Shown: positions 46,301 to 56,380 of the stretch, one piece after another
Layout of the letters: every line of letters begins with the position of its first letter
Numbering within the stretch: position 1 is the first letter of the stretch
Assembly: GCF_964199755.1 (NCBI RefSeq)
Contig: NC_133901.1
Coordinates: 13,221,556-13,285,555, forward strand
Source of the DNA: Larus michahellis
Lineage: Eukaryota > Chordata > Aves > Charadriiformes > Laridae
DNA: 64,000 bases
Reading direction: 5' to 3'
Notes under the pieces: generated by a model
Databases searched by the model: none
What the model saw: the letters and a program-made list of their open reading frames with translations, nothing else
Told to the model about the DNA's origin: nothing
Translations under genes and position numbers: made by a program

Positions 46301-49300
46301 AAAAGTAAAGTCTTGATTATGATAAATTGTCATCAAAGTTATGGTTAACGTTGCCTCATTGCTCTTTTAAAACAATCACTTATACGCATCATCATAAGGA
46401 TACGTAGATATATTGATCACCGTTTGTATATATAGTTTAATAAATATATTTTTTTATTCTTTAAGACAAACGGTCCCATAGTAGAAGTGACTCCAAACAT
46501 CAATTTTGCTCTTCCCAATGAAAGAGAAGTTGCCTGGCGATCCCCAAGCTGGGTGCGCAGAAACACATTTGTTCCATCGCACCCCTCGGGACGGTCAGGG
46601 GCTTTGCTCAAAAAGCAAACACGGCAACCAACGCACCCCTCCGCAGCAAAAAACCTGACCCTGCCCCTGCCTCGCAGCAGGGTGGCAAGGCTGGCGTCCC
46701 TGAGGATACAGGGCTCAGAGCCCGCACCCTGCTCTCTTCCACACACACCAATGGATGCAAAAGGCCTATGTACAGCAGCGCTTGCTTGTGCCTATTTGCA
46801 ATTGTGCACCAAGGGTGAAAAGCACGCTCAGGGCCATATTTACTGCCAGCTGGCAGGGCACAGGCACGGCAGGTCACGGGGAGGCACGGCGAGCCAGGCT
46901 GGACACTCCCCTCCCGCGGGGGTCCAGCTAGCTCAGGAGCACGGAATAACCCCACACGCAGTGGGGTGGGAAAAACATCTCTTTTTGTAAAGTAAGCAAG
47001 CAAACGAGAAAGTTGTATCCCTCTACAATCTACAAATGCCACCGCTAAAACTCCCCGGGTAACGTGAAGTGACTGGGCGCACCCTTCCCCTTCTCGCCCT
47101 TCCTACACACACTGCTCACAGGCAGATTTCTTCAATTCCAGTTTGCTCTTTGGGCAAAATAACATTTCAGTTCTTTTCTGCAGAAGCCATTATTCTGATA
47201 ACGACACAAAAATTACATGCAGCTGTTTTTCCTTGTGTTTCAATTCAAAGGGGCAGAATATTTGCAGGCTTAAGCATGCTCACTCTCCTCACATGAGTGG
47301 AGCTGCGCTGATTTATGCCAGCAACGGGGCCGAACCCGTGACGCTCATCCAGAGATCACCTACACATGCTCCGGGTTGTAACCTCCGCTGAGTAAAGGTA
47401 TTATTTTGGTAAGAAATACGCACGTATCTTTAGACTGAGTAGCCCGGAAACTTTATTCCTCGCAAAGTGCTTTAAGATATTTGCTCCTGCTTTGGATGAA
47501 AGCTGTGCAGAGCTACTGGGTTAAACTTGGCGCATCTTTTGTCCCTACCTGGCAGCCCAAGAATGGTGAAATATGGCCGGCACTCTGTAAAGCCAGAGCT
47601 CTGTCGCACGCAGCTCCTCCACAGCCCCTGATATTGGAAGACGGCCGTGACCGGGTTGTCATACAAGTCCTGCGTGCTCCACATATCCATGGCAGTGGAC
47701 ACCATGCACCCCGCAACACCCAGCGACGAAACGATGAACCCCATCACCTGGCAGATGGTCGTGGACATGGTGTCTCCCTCAGAGTGAGGAGGTGAGACAG
47801 CCCCGATGAAGCCGCAGACCTAATGGGAGCACCGAAGTCCTCTTGACTGAGCCACCAGAAATGCAGCAGCTCTTATCAGATGCTTTCCATTGAGCGGTGT
47901 GTTTGCTCAAAGTGTTTTTGCAAGATAGTCCAGTTTCACTCTCACCGGGTAGGTTTGTGCTGGCAGCGCCAGAGATATGAGCTTTTGTCCTTTAGAAGTG
48001 CTTGTCCTTCCCCAGCTAAGCAGCCACGTTCCGTCAAGTGTTGGGCAACCCACTTGGAACATGCGCCGTCCCCCCACCGAAACCCTTTGCTGTCCACCGT
48101 GCTTCTCCTGCGTGCTTGGCACGGTGCAAGTGTGCTGAGAGGGGCAGAGGGAAGGACAATGTTCCCAGGTGAAGTCATCACCTAGCCCAGGTCACCACCT
48201 CCCCGGCCCTCTGCTTATGCAAAGGGGGAGTAGATCTGCCGTCAGACCAAGCCAGGGACTTCTCTACACCTGGCCACCCATGCAAGCATCCACAGAAGAG
48301 ACACGGTGATAGAGAGGGATGCCAGCGGTGAGCTCTGCGGGAGGATGAGGGGCCACCAGCTCAACCCAGGGAACAAACAAGGACATGGCGGCTCCTTGCA
48401 GCCACTTTGAGCATCACCAAGGTTGCCTCAATTGCTGACCATGGCACAACCCTGGGAACCGAGCCCCAAACTGATCCAACAAAGCTCCTTCAACCCTGTT
48501 CTCCTCCCACCCACATCCCCATCACGTGGTCCCGCTGAAACCCATGTGGGAAGAAGGAGAGGGAGGGCACAGGGACCATTTGGAAAGTGTCTTTTTACAG
48601 GTGCTTTTCTATATAGGCTGGTGGGATGGTCCTGGAAAAAGGGGTGAGGGGTATAAAAATTGGGAAAGTAATTATCTCTTTGCACGTTGGAGAAGTGCTG
48701 GGCTCAGGGGAGCAATGTAGGTTCTCCGTGCCACTCTGCTGACGGACCGTCCAGCCTTTGTGCTCATCCAGTCTCATCTAATACCCTGCTCTGACTGATT
48801 TACTTCAGCCCTGACCCAGAAACAAATTCCCGCTTTATCCAGTCCCGATACCGCTCTGTGCCACAGGCACCGTCAATACCACTGGTGAAGCCAACAGTGT
48901 GAAAGCCACCAAGAAGAGAGGAGAGGCCAGTTTCTGTGGATGGATGAGTTAGTGGGCTTATTACACGTTAGCTATTGCTTCTTCCTCCTGGAGAACAACC
49001 GCCCAGGACACCCCTTTTGCTTTTGTGGCTGTGACATGAGCTGGTGGGCAGCAGACAGAAATGCTTTTGCACCGGACTGTACTGTAGCAGCCACATGTCT
49101 GGTGGCCACAAATCACAGCCACCAGAACCCTCCTGAGTCAGGCCCAAGGTGCCTTTGCTTACAACAATTTTATTTAAATTTAGTCATTTCTACTGTCTCG
49201 GCAAGTTTGTATCAGGGGAAGGGGTAGCTCCAACGTATCTAAAAGGTCAGAAGTTGCCAGCAAAAATGATAGGGTGAACAAAAGTGAGCTCATATAAGTG

Positions 49301-52300
49301 AGCCCTCAAGAACCAGAGATGGTAAGAGCTGGTCATCCTCAGTGAGGGAGAGGGGATATCTCGTCTTGGATAATGCTTTGTGAAAAATCAGGGCTGGGGA
49401 GGACCTGTAAGGTAGGAGGACAAAAAGTGCTGGGGCAAATAACGTGGCCAGCTCTCCATCCCACCTTCACTGCCCGACAGCCAGAATTGCGTCCCAAGCC
49501 TGAAAAGCTGGTTGCACCCAAGCCCTGATGCTCCCCAGCCGAATCCTCCAGGATTCTTCTCCTTCTTCATGTCCCAGGCCTTGCCGCCTTCTTGCCATCT
49601 AGTGGTAAGAGACCACACCGCTCTTTTTCCAGACTAGACCACTTCAAACCATGTCCCAGGGATAGACATTCCTCTGGGACACAACACCTGTTCCTAAGGA
49701 TAGTATCACCTGGCAGCATTAGTGTGCAACTGCTCGCAGGTCTGCAGAGAAGAATGGACCCATGGACTGATCACAGCTAAAAATGACCCCTGGGAAGGAA
49801 GAAAAGGAGGAGGAGGGAATACGAAGGGCAAATATATCTTTTTCCAGACTTTTTTCCAAAAATTTCTACCACTTTTTAAATGACTGGTTTTTCTGCTAAA
49901 TTATATATCTGGGTGGCTGCAGGAATACCAGCGGAGGTGGCCCTCCCATGCACCATGCCCGCATGTTTGCTTTACCAGGAGGGGAGCCACCACTCCTTCC
50001 TCTAACCCTTTCTACTGGTTTCGGCTGCGTGCAGCTGGAGCAGCTCTTCAAGCCGCTAGGGACCTTCTCTCCTCCTCCTCCTCCACCGTTTCACACCCCC
50101 AGGCCCCATTTCTCCCCCCAACACACCTATTGGAAAGAGGGCCATCCCCTGGATGGCCCCTAATTGTGCCCTGTGCCGGAGTCTGCTATCCAGGCAGCGC
50201 TGCCTCACCTTTCCTTAGGGATATGGTTTTCTCCTGCTCTTGGGGGATGCCTCCTTCTCATCATCCCTCTTACTCAGGGGCATCAAAACCTCAGAGCAAT
50301 GGCGGAGTGATCAAAAAGTATCATCAACACTTTCCAGACATGCAAGAAAGCCCAGATGAACTGGTCTGTCTTTGATTTTGAGGGCCAGATCGAATCGTGT
50401 CTCTGAAGAGGATTAACCAGCACAGGCCTGCACATTCCTTCCTGAAACCTCATGCATGCTGCCTCCAAAAATGGAGCTGAGCAAGCAGCTTCAGTAACAA
50501 GGGTCATGCTGCAGTCCTTAGCCAAGAGGCAAACAGTCACCCAGCCGTGCTTAGCAATCCAGGCACGGCTGTCTTTGAAGAATTTTTGTCTTTTGGAGGG
50601 GTTTCTATTTGCTCATCCCTAAGCATATTGCCTAAGGTGCTAACCAGCCGTCCCAGCGTTCACTGCTTACCATTTCTCATGCTCTGATTAACATCCCGCT
50701 TGTGTACACTGGGAACTCAAAGCTCCCACAAACACCTTCCTCAGTGGTTGGTTGAAGCAAAGTTCTGGAGAAAAAAAAAACTTGTTTCCATCCTAACCCA
50801 TCCCCTAGCCCATTTTCTCTGCCTTTCTGAAATGTTCTTATTTTAAGCTTATTGTTCATGGTTGCTCCGGAGCCACTCATGACAGGGAAAAATATGTTTC
50901 CCTTTGCAAAAAAATCATCACCCCACTTTCTCAGCACCCAGACAAATAACAGAAGATCGCCTGGGAGTTCTACCAAAACTGTCATCTCAGAGCATAACCT
51001 AGAAAGTGGTTGGGTGATAGGACAGCTGTAGAGCATGTCTAAGCACCTTTACTACAAGCTGACACTCATCTCCAGCCACCCCTGGGAGATGCCTACAGCC
51101 CGGAGTTGTTGAAGGATGGGGATCTCTCTGCAAGAATGAGCCTGTTGCTCAGTCTCCAGCAAGGTGGCTGGAAGCTTGGGCCGGAGGGCTTGCCACGCCA
51201 CGTGGTAATGCTGAGCAGTATCTAAGGAAGGGACATGATGGGAAGACAGCTCTTGCAAAGGCCAAGCTTCCTCACCAAGGAGCAGAGAACAGGGCTCCCA
51301 CTCTGAGTGTTGGGACATCTGCAGCAATTTGCCCAAACTAGGAAAAAGAAGGGTCCTTTGTGACCGCTCCCCTCTGCAACCTTTATTTCAGCTCATACTT
51401 GCTTTATCTACCCAGGCGTTGACTCTATATTATCTCAAAACTGGTCACTGGGCCCATTGCAACTCCTGAATGTTATCGCCGCCTCTCCCATAAAAATTAC
51501 CTACAGCTCATGTTTACTTTAAAATTTGCAAATATAGCTCACACCCTGCCAGTCAGTTCCAGCTTGTTCAGGCCGAAACAAAGAAAACCCACCCTTTCTT
51601 TTTCTGTCCCTCCATTGCTGTGATGACCGCAACCTCCAGGAGCGTGTGGTCCACCAGCCTGTAGCATGAAAAGGGCTGAACAGCTTTTCTGAAACTCAGT
51701 GGGGAAAGGGGGTCATGGAAGGCCCCCATCCCAGCTCAGACCCACTCTATCCCATTGATCGTTCCTCAGCAGAGCTAGGGTGCATGAAGCTGCATCCTTC
51801 CCTACACAGCTATAAGCTGTAGCCCAGCCCCACATCTCCATAGCCTCTTGCCATTTCTTGCCATGCTCCTCTTCTGGCCTTCAGCCCAGGCCCTTTAGGA
51901 TTATTTTTCATGTCTCTCATTCTTTCATGGTGTAAAGACACGGTACAGTAACAAGGATGTGACGCATGCGTCTACCTTCATGACATCCCTTGCTGGGCTC
52001 TCTGCCACCACTCCCCGCCCTGAGTGTCACTGGGGATCGGGATGTCCAAGACCTACCTAGGGGGTCTCACACTAGCTCTTTTCCCATCCCCACAACTTCT
52101 TCACCTCCTCCTGTGAGTGCAAACCTACCACAGCCTCATGCACGCCCTTGGTAGGTTATATCAAGTCTCCACCCAACCTGGGCCACCTAAACCCTTCTGT
52201 GCATGAAACTTGGTCTCAAAAGACTTGAAGCAGGTCACAGCAGTTACCTGCAGACGTTTCAAAATTTGGAACTGAATTGACTGGGTCAAAGGATTTTAAG

Positions 52301-54518
52301 TAGCAAACAGAGCTTGCAAGAGACTTTGCCATGGCCATCGCCAGTGGAGGATCATGACACAGCAATTAGTAGTCCCCATCCTTACAAACTTTGGGCATAA
52401 AGCAGTTCCAGGGAGCAGAGGTGCCCTTTCTTTGGCCAGGAGGCTGCCCTTTCTTCAAAATCCCCAGAGCAAGGATTTTACTATGGCTATGTCACGAAAC
52501 GTGTGTTGGTGGTATGGAAAAAAAGAAAACCTTCATTGATATAGAAGGAAAAAAATCCAGAGACTCCAATATGAATTCTCCTCGGGGAACATCTACCCAT
52601 CCCTGTCACCTTGCCACCAGCCAAACTGAGACCAGTTATTTTATGCAAAAATCTTGACAGTCACGATTACATTCCTGTGGGCTGTTTTTACTCTGACCCC
52701 TCTAGCAACACACACTTGTTTACCAGATGCAGAACTTTACCAGGGTACTCGCAGACTTTCAAAGTTTGCTGTTGGAAAAACAAAAATACTCTTAATTTTC
52801 AAGTCACCGGCCTTTTGTTCCGCGGCAGAGAGATGCCGCAGCCTTTCAGAAAGGGTCAAAAGCGGTTTTGACTTGAGAACAAAATGTCCTTTCAAAAATG
52901 GCTGAGCCGGTGTAGCTGAAGAGGTTTGTAAATAAGAGACCAAGACAGACAACAGGAAAATTATTGCCCATGTCATTGCAGTTTAGCAAACTCGTAAGCA
53001 ACCGAAAAAAATGCTCCTTTTAGCAGAAAGTGCCTCGTGACTTCCGCACTAGGTGAAACTGCCAGCCTTGCCAGAGCTCCGCTATTGCTATTTGTCTATT
53101 ATTTGTGTCTTCAAATTCAGATCGTGTCCTCCAGACAACCACAGTAAGGTTCTGCCGACGCACCAAAGCAAGCAGCGAAAAATAATAAGAGAAAGCAAAA
53201 TCAGAACAAACTGGCTTCATTCTCAAGTGACGTATTTCACTAGAGACTGACTGTTTATAGCTGAGCAGCAAGGCTGAGAGCCATAAACTACCCGTGTTAT
53301 TTCTCATTTTCATCTATTATCTTGATTTTTCCTCAATCTATGTGAAATTAAAATTCCCAACTAAATTGAAGATAGATGGTGGGCAAGGCGAGTTTAATCT
53401 TTGCTATGGGAGTGAGGGATTGAGGGGAAAAAAATCCACGGAAACCAAAACTTCATTGATGTACTCAGGTCACCTCGCTGCTTTGCTAGAGTCCTATTAT
53501 TTTTATTCACTCTGGCACTATTGTTCCCAATATAAATTGCCATTGTCAGAATAATAAATAGGGGTTTATAATGGAAATGCTGACAAACCATTAACTATGT
53601 TGTGTTTAGCAAGGGGGCGGGGGGGGGGTTAAATGGAGATCAAGGCACATCTCAGTTAAAATAAACACTGGGATGATGCGCTTAAATAGTATCTTTGCAA
53701 ATTAATAATTTGATTTTTAGCATCGTTCTCTCACCCCGCCATCCCAAAGGGTTGGGATACAGCTGCCCTTCGCTAGCGGTGGGTGGGAAGGAATGCCCGT
53801 AGGAGCAGATGAATTCGGGAGACGGAGCCAATCTATAAAGCACAGCAGTGGGGGGCTTGGTCTCACACCAGCTCCTCCAGAGACTGGAAGTGTCAGACAA
53901 TATATAACAGGAGGGAAAAGGAGGAGGCAGGAGCCGGGGGTAGAGCAAAGGAGTGACTTCGGAAGAGCAAACCCTGTTCTTGAAAAAGAAAGGGGGGAAA
54001 AAAAAAAATATCCACCTCACTTTTTGTAGGGCAGGGCTGGCAGCACGGGGCACAGGAATCATTTCGTCAGGACAAAAAAAAAATACATAAATATTCGTGT
54101 GGCCACACACCGGTGGGGAAGGCACCGACGCTCCAACAACACCGAGGGAGAAGGACAGAAACTTCAGGGGGTTCACCGACCTTTATTTTCAAAGCTTGTG
54201 CTTTATTCTTTGGGTTTGGTTTGTTTTGTTTTTAAGAAATCCCTTTTTATAGGCGACTGCAACAAGCCCAGCGTTATCACACATGGTTATTGCACTCTGA
54301 GACCACCAGTTCATTAGAAACCCTGGCACTGAGGAGAGCATGCTCGTTTCTGTCCACGGCTGGGAGGGAACCGCAGAGCTTGCCTGGGGGGAGACCAATC
54401 TCCCCCAGCCCATCCGCTAAATGAAGGATATCCATCCCCCCCAAAACGCCTCTGTGTATTTCCATTTGAGGAAATTCATACCCACCCGACTGACACCAGT
54501 CTGGAGGCTTGAAAACTG

Positions 54519-54570
<52 letters not shown>

Positions 54571-56380
54571 CTAGCTTTTCACAGTACTGCTGAGGTTGGC
54601 AATGGAGGTATTCTGAAAGAACAAAAAACCTCCCACATCTCAGGTATTCTGGTTTCTTCGAAGATTAAAGTAGTTCCCAGAGCTGAACACTTGAAAAGTT
54701 TAATTGCGTCTTCTCTAGAGTTACATTTTCTGTAATTTTAGGCTTTCAGAGCTGAAGAACTGAGAAAGTTCTGCAGCGTGTGATGGGAGAATGTGCGTGG
54801 GGAGAAGGATTTGCTTTTTACACTTCTATTTCTTCCTCCTATGGCAACTTTAATCTCTTTACCTATAAGCAATTAGCCTGCTGGAGTTGTACCAGCCTGT
54901 CCTGCCCCTTGCAGCATGCATTTTCCCTGCTCAGCTTTGCTGACTGCGATAGCGGTGCGCAAATACAAGCCCTGCACAAACATCCCTCTCCGGATGCCAT
55001 CCTGCATTTCCTTGTACTGGATACCGCCCGCAGCTTTGGCTGGGCACTGGGCAACTGGACGCCCATCTCCCTCTGGGCAAACGCATGTCTGTGCCCCAAA
55101 GTCTGTGTGAACAAACAGGGGCGTTCAAAGCCATGGCTCCAGCAAGGGGAAGGTGCTCACAGGCATCCCGGGCACCCGAATGGGGATGCTGCGGCACAGC
55201 TGACGCCGGACACCAGTTGGGAACGAGGATCCAGCGACGAGCGACACAGAAACACAGCAGAGGGGACGGAACACCCCTCCTACGGGTGTGTGAGGTCCCA
55301 GCTGCACTGGGTTATACTGGCTTGATTTGCGCAGAGATAGACTACTCGTGAAAGAAGCAATTTCTGTGCACAATGCTTGTTTCTCTGTGTTTGGGGAATG
55401 CCATTTTGCAGAAGTTCTGCAATGATTTGCTGATACAATTGGCTGCTTCCCTCCATTCTTGCTGTGTCAAAGCACAGCGGCTAGATGGATGGAACAGTCT
55501 AAGTGCCTTTTTTCTCACTGTATTAAGGCAAGAAGAAAACCCAGATAATCCTGTTGTAACCTAATTGTTTGCACCCCTAGATACTCAGGGCACAACCAGG
55601 ACAGGAATGATACCCATGGAAGAAAAAACTGGAACCAAAGGAGAATTTAGGGAGAAATCCAGCCTGGTGGTATTAACCCGTACAGAAATACAGTGAGCTG
55701 AACTGTGACATATCCTCTTAGAAAAAGGATCTTCTCTGTTGCCGAAAATGTTAGTGGTTTCTGGTGGGAAGCCAGGCATGGCCATGCAGCTGGGGTAGGA
55801 GCATATACCCAAGCCAGGCACGGCACAGGGGACAAATCACCCCACGGAGCAGCCCCTGCCCCGGGTGTATTGCCCAGACAACACCTCAGGAACCAGCTGC
55901 ATCATCAGCCATAATGAGTTTTGCTGAACCTCAGCTTGGCCATGAGAGTGGGGTTAGGTTGAGATACCTCCAAGGGACCTGTCGTCCAACCAGGGTGAGC
56001 ACCCGAGGTCCCTTTTGGCTAAAACTTGGGTTCCCCGCTCTGCACTGAAAATCACCCATCACCACCGCTCACGCACGGCTTCAGGCAACGTAGGTTTGGA
56101 TGTGACGTGCCCATGGCTCTGCCCTCCCACCTCGCTGCCCTCGCAGCCAGCAAGCCCTACCTGGCAGCCCCAGGATGGTGAAGTAGCCACGGCATTCGGT
56201 GAAGCCAGAGCTCTCCCGGATACACGTGCGCCAGAGGCCCTGGTAGTTGAACACCGCCGTCACCACGTTATTGTACAGGTCTTGGGTGCTCCACTGGTCC
56301 ATGCACGTTGACGCAATGATGCCTCCTATTCCTAAAGCGGACACCACGAAGCCCATGGACTGGCATATCGTCACAGACAT
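40132..56380 (-). CDS. CLDN18: CLDN18, claudin-18 with two alternative first exons (coding span)
   Basis: A minus-strand gene. The common exons are 42732-42896, 41392-41497, 40912-41022 and 40132-40309. Either first exon, 47549-47768 or 56161-56380 (both 220 bp, both ending in phase 1), joins them to give 259 aa, against 261 aa in human. Claudin-18 is a four-pass tight-junction protein: the lung form seals alveolar epithelium and the stomach form is a proton barrier. The sequence shows the claudin signature W30-G48-L49-W50-C53-C63 in the first extracellular loop and four membrane segments (about 7-27, 80-102, 120-143, 168-190). The tail ends in YDYV, a PDZ-binding C-terminus. All donors and acceptors are GT-AG. 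The gene converges on DZIP1L, as in human. Confidence 0.97.
40912..41022 (-). CDS. CLDN18: CLDN18 exon 4: fourth membrane segment
   Basis: 111 bp between a 'gttttttag' acceptor and gtaagt donor, phase 2 to 2, residues 164-200. It encodes 'YTFGSALFVGWVAGG' and the juxtamembrane 'MMCLACRG', which has likely palmitoylation cysteines. Confidence 0.97.
41392..41497 (-). CDS. CLDN18: CLDN18 exon 3: end of TM3 and second extracellular loop
   Basis: 106 bp between 'tctgatctcag' and gtgggt, phase 1 to 2, residues 129-163 ('GVSVFANMLVTNFWMSTAS'). From memory of the human protein, the second loop here ('MYQGMQNIQN') looks about four residues shorter. Confidence 0.96.
41498..42731. other. CLDN18 intron 2
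   Basis: About 1.2 kb of intron. Bases 42341-42410 hold an imperfect tandem duplication of about 35 bp: two copies of a 'cttcat..aa.ta.t..gtataaa' segment. Confidence 0.65.
42732..42896 (-). CDS. CLDN18: CLDN18 exon 2: TM2 and TM3
   Basis: 165 bp between 'tttgttttgcag' and gtaagc, phase 1 to 1, residues 74-128. It encodes TM2 ('ALMIVGIVLGILGLLVCIFA'), the short intracellular loop 'RIGSMEDSAKANM' and the start of TM3. Confidence 0.97.
44355..44560 (+). mobile_element. CR1 LINE 3' end in CLDN18 intron
   Basis: CR1 3' fragment in + orientation, antisense to CLDN18: 'aacttctttactttgagagt', 'ggcacaggctgcccagaggg', then 'ccattctgtgattctggg'. It is about 205 bp. Confidence 0.93.
45927..46034. repeat. 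54 bp tandem duplication, two copies
   Basis: Unit 1 (45927-45980) and unit 2 (45981-46034) start with 'aggtgagtgaagtaaaacaa' and differ at a single position (ctacattt against ctgcattt). The near-identity implies a recent direct duplication. The unit is a multiple of three and creates an 18-codon repeat in an otherwise unremarkable minus frame. Confidence 0.95.
47549..47768 (-). CDS. CLDN18: CLDN18 alternative exon 1, lung-type (isoform 1)
   Basis: It starts at the ATG whose complement is 47766-47768 and ends before donor gtaggg, encoding residues 1-74. Isoform-diagnostic residues match mammalian lung claudin-18.1: M29 before W30, D37, Q45, Q56 and R64-P65 ('CVRQSSGFTECRPYF'). Within about 120 bp upstream on the minus strand are a TCAAGAG motif (NKX2-1-like core, complement at about 47842-47848) and a TGATAAGAG motif (GATA-like, complement at about 47870-47878). 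Both are short and only suggestive. Confidence 0.95.
47769..56160. other. CLDN18 intron and region between the two first exons
   Basis: About 8.4 kb between the alternative first exons. It includes a long A tract at 54519-54567 and a 79-codon minus frame at 52737-52976 with a signal-peptide-like start. No exon with proper splice sites was found. Confidence 0.55.
54519..54567. repeat. Poly-A tract, 49 bases
   Basis: An uninterrupted run of 49 A. There is no AATAAA just upstream, no target-site duplication that I can see and no recognisable retrocopy before it. Bird CR1 elements do not end in poly-A, so the origin is unclear. Length may vary between assemblies. Confidence 0.95.
56161..56380 (-). 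CDS. CLDN18: CLDN18 alternative exon 1, stomach-type (isoform 2)
   Basis: It starts at the ATG whose complement is 56378-56380 and ends before donor gtaggg, encoding residues 1-74. Diagnostic residues match mammalian stomach claudin-18.2: Q29 before W30, N37, N45, E56 and R64-G65 ('RESSGFTECRGYF'). N38-V39 replaces the N-P seen in the human stomach form and in the lung-type exon. It lies upstream of the lung-type exon in transcription order. Confidence 0.95.

Larger units (their letters stand above)
42897..47548. other. CLDN18 intron between lung-type exon 1 and exon 2
   Basis: About 4.65 kb. It contains an antisense-oriented CR1 (44.36-44.56 kb) and a 54 bp tandem duplication (45.93-46.03 kb). 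No nested gene is supported. Confidence 0.6.
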
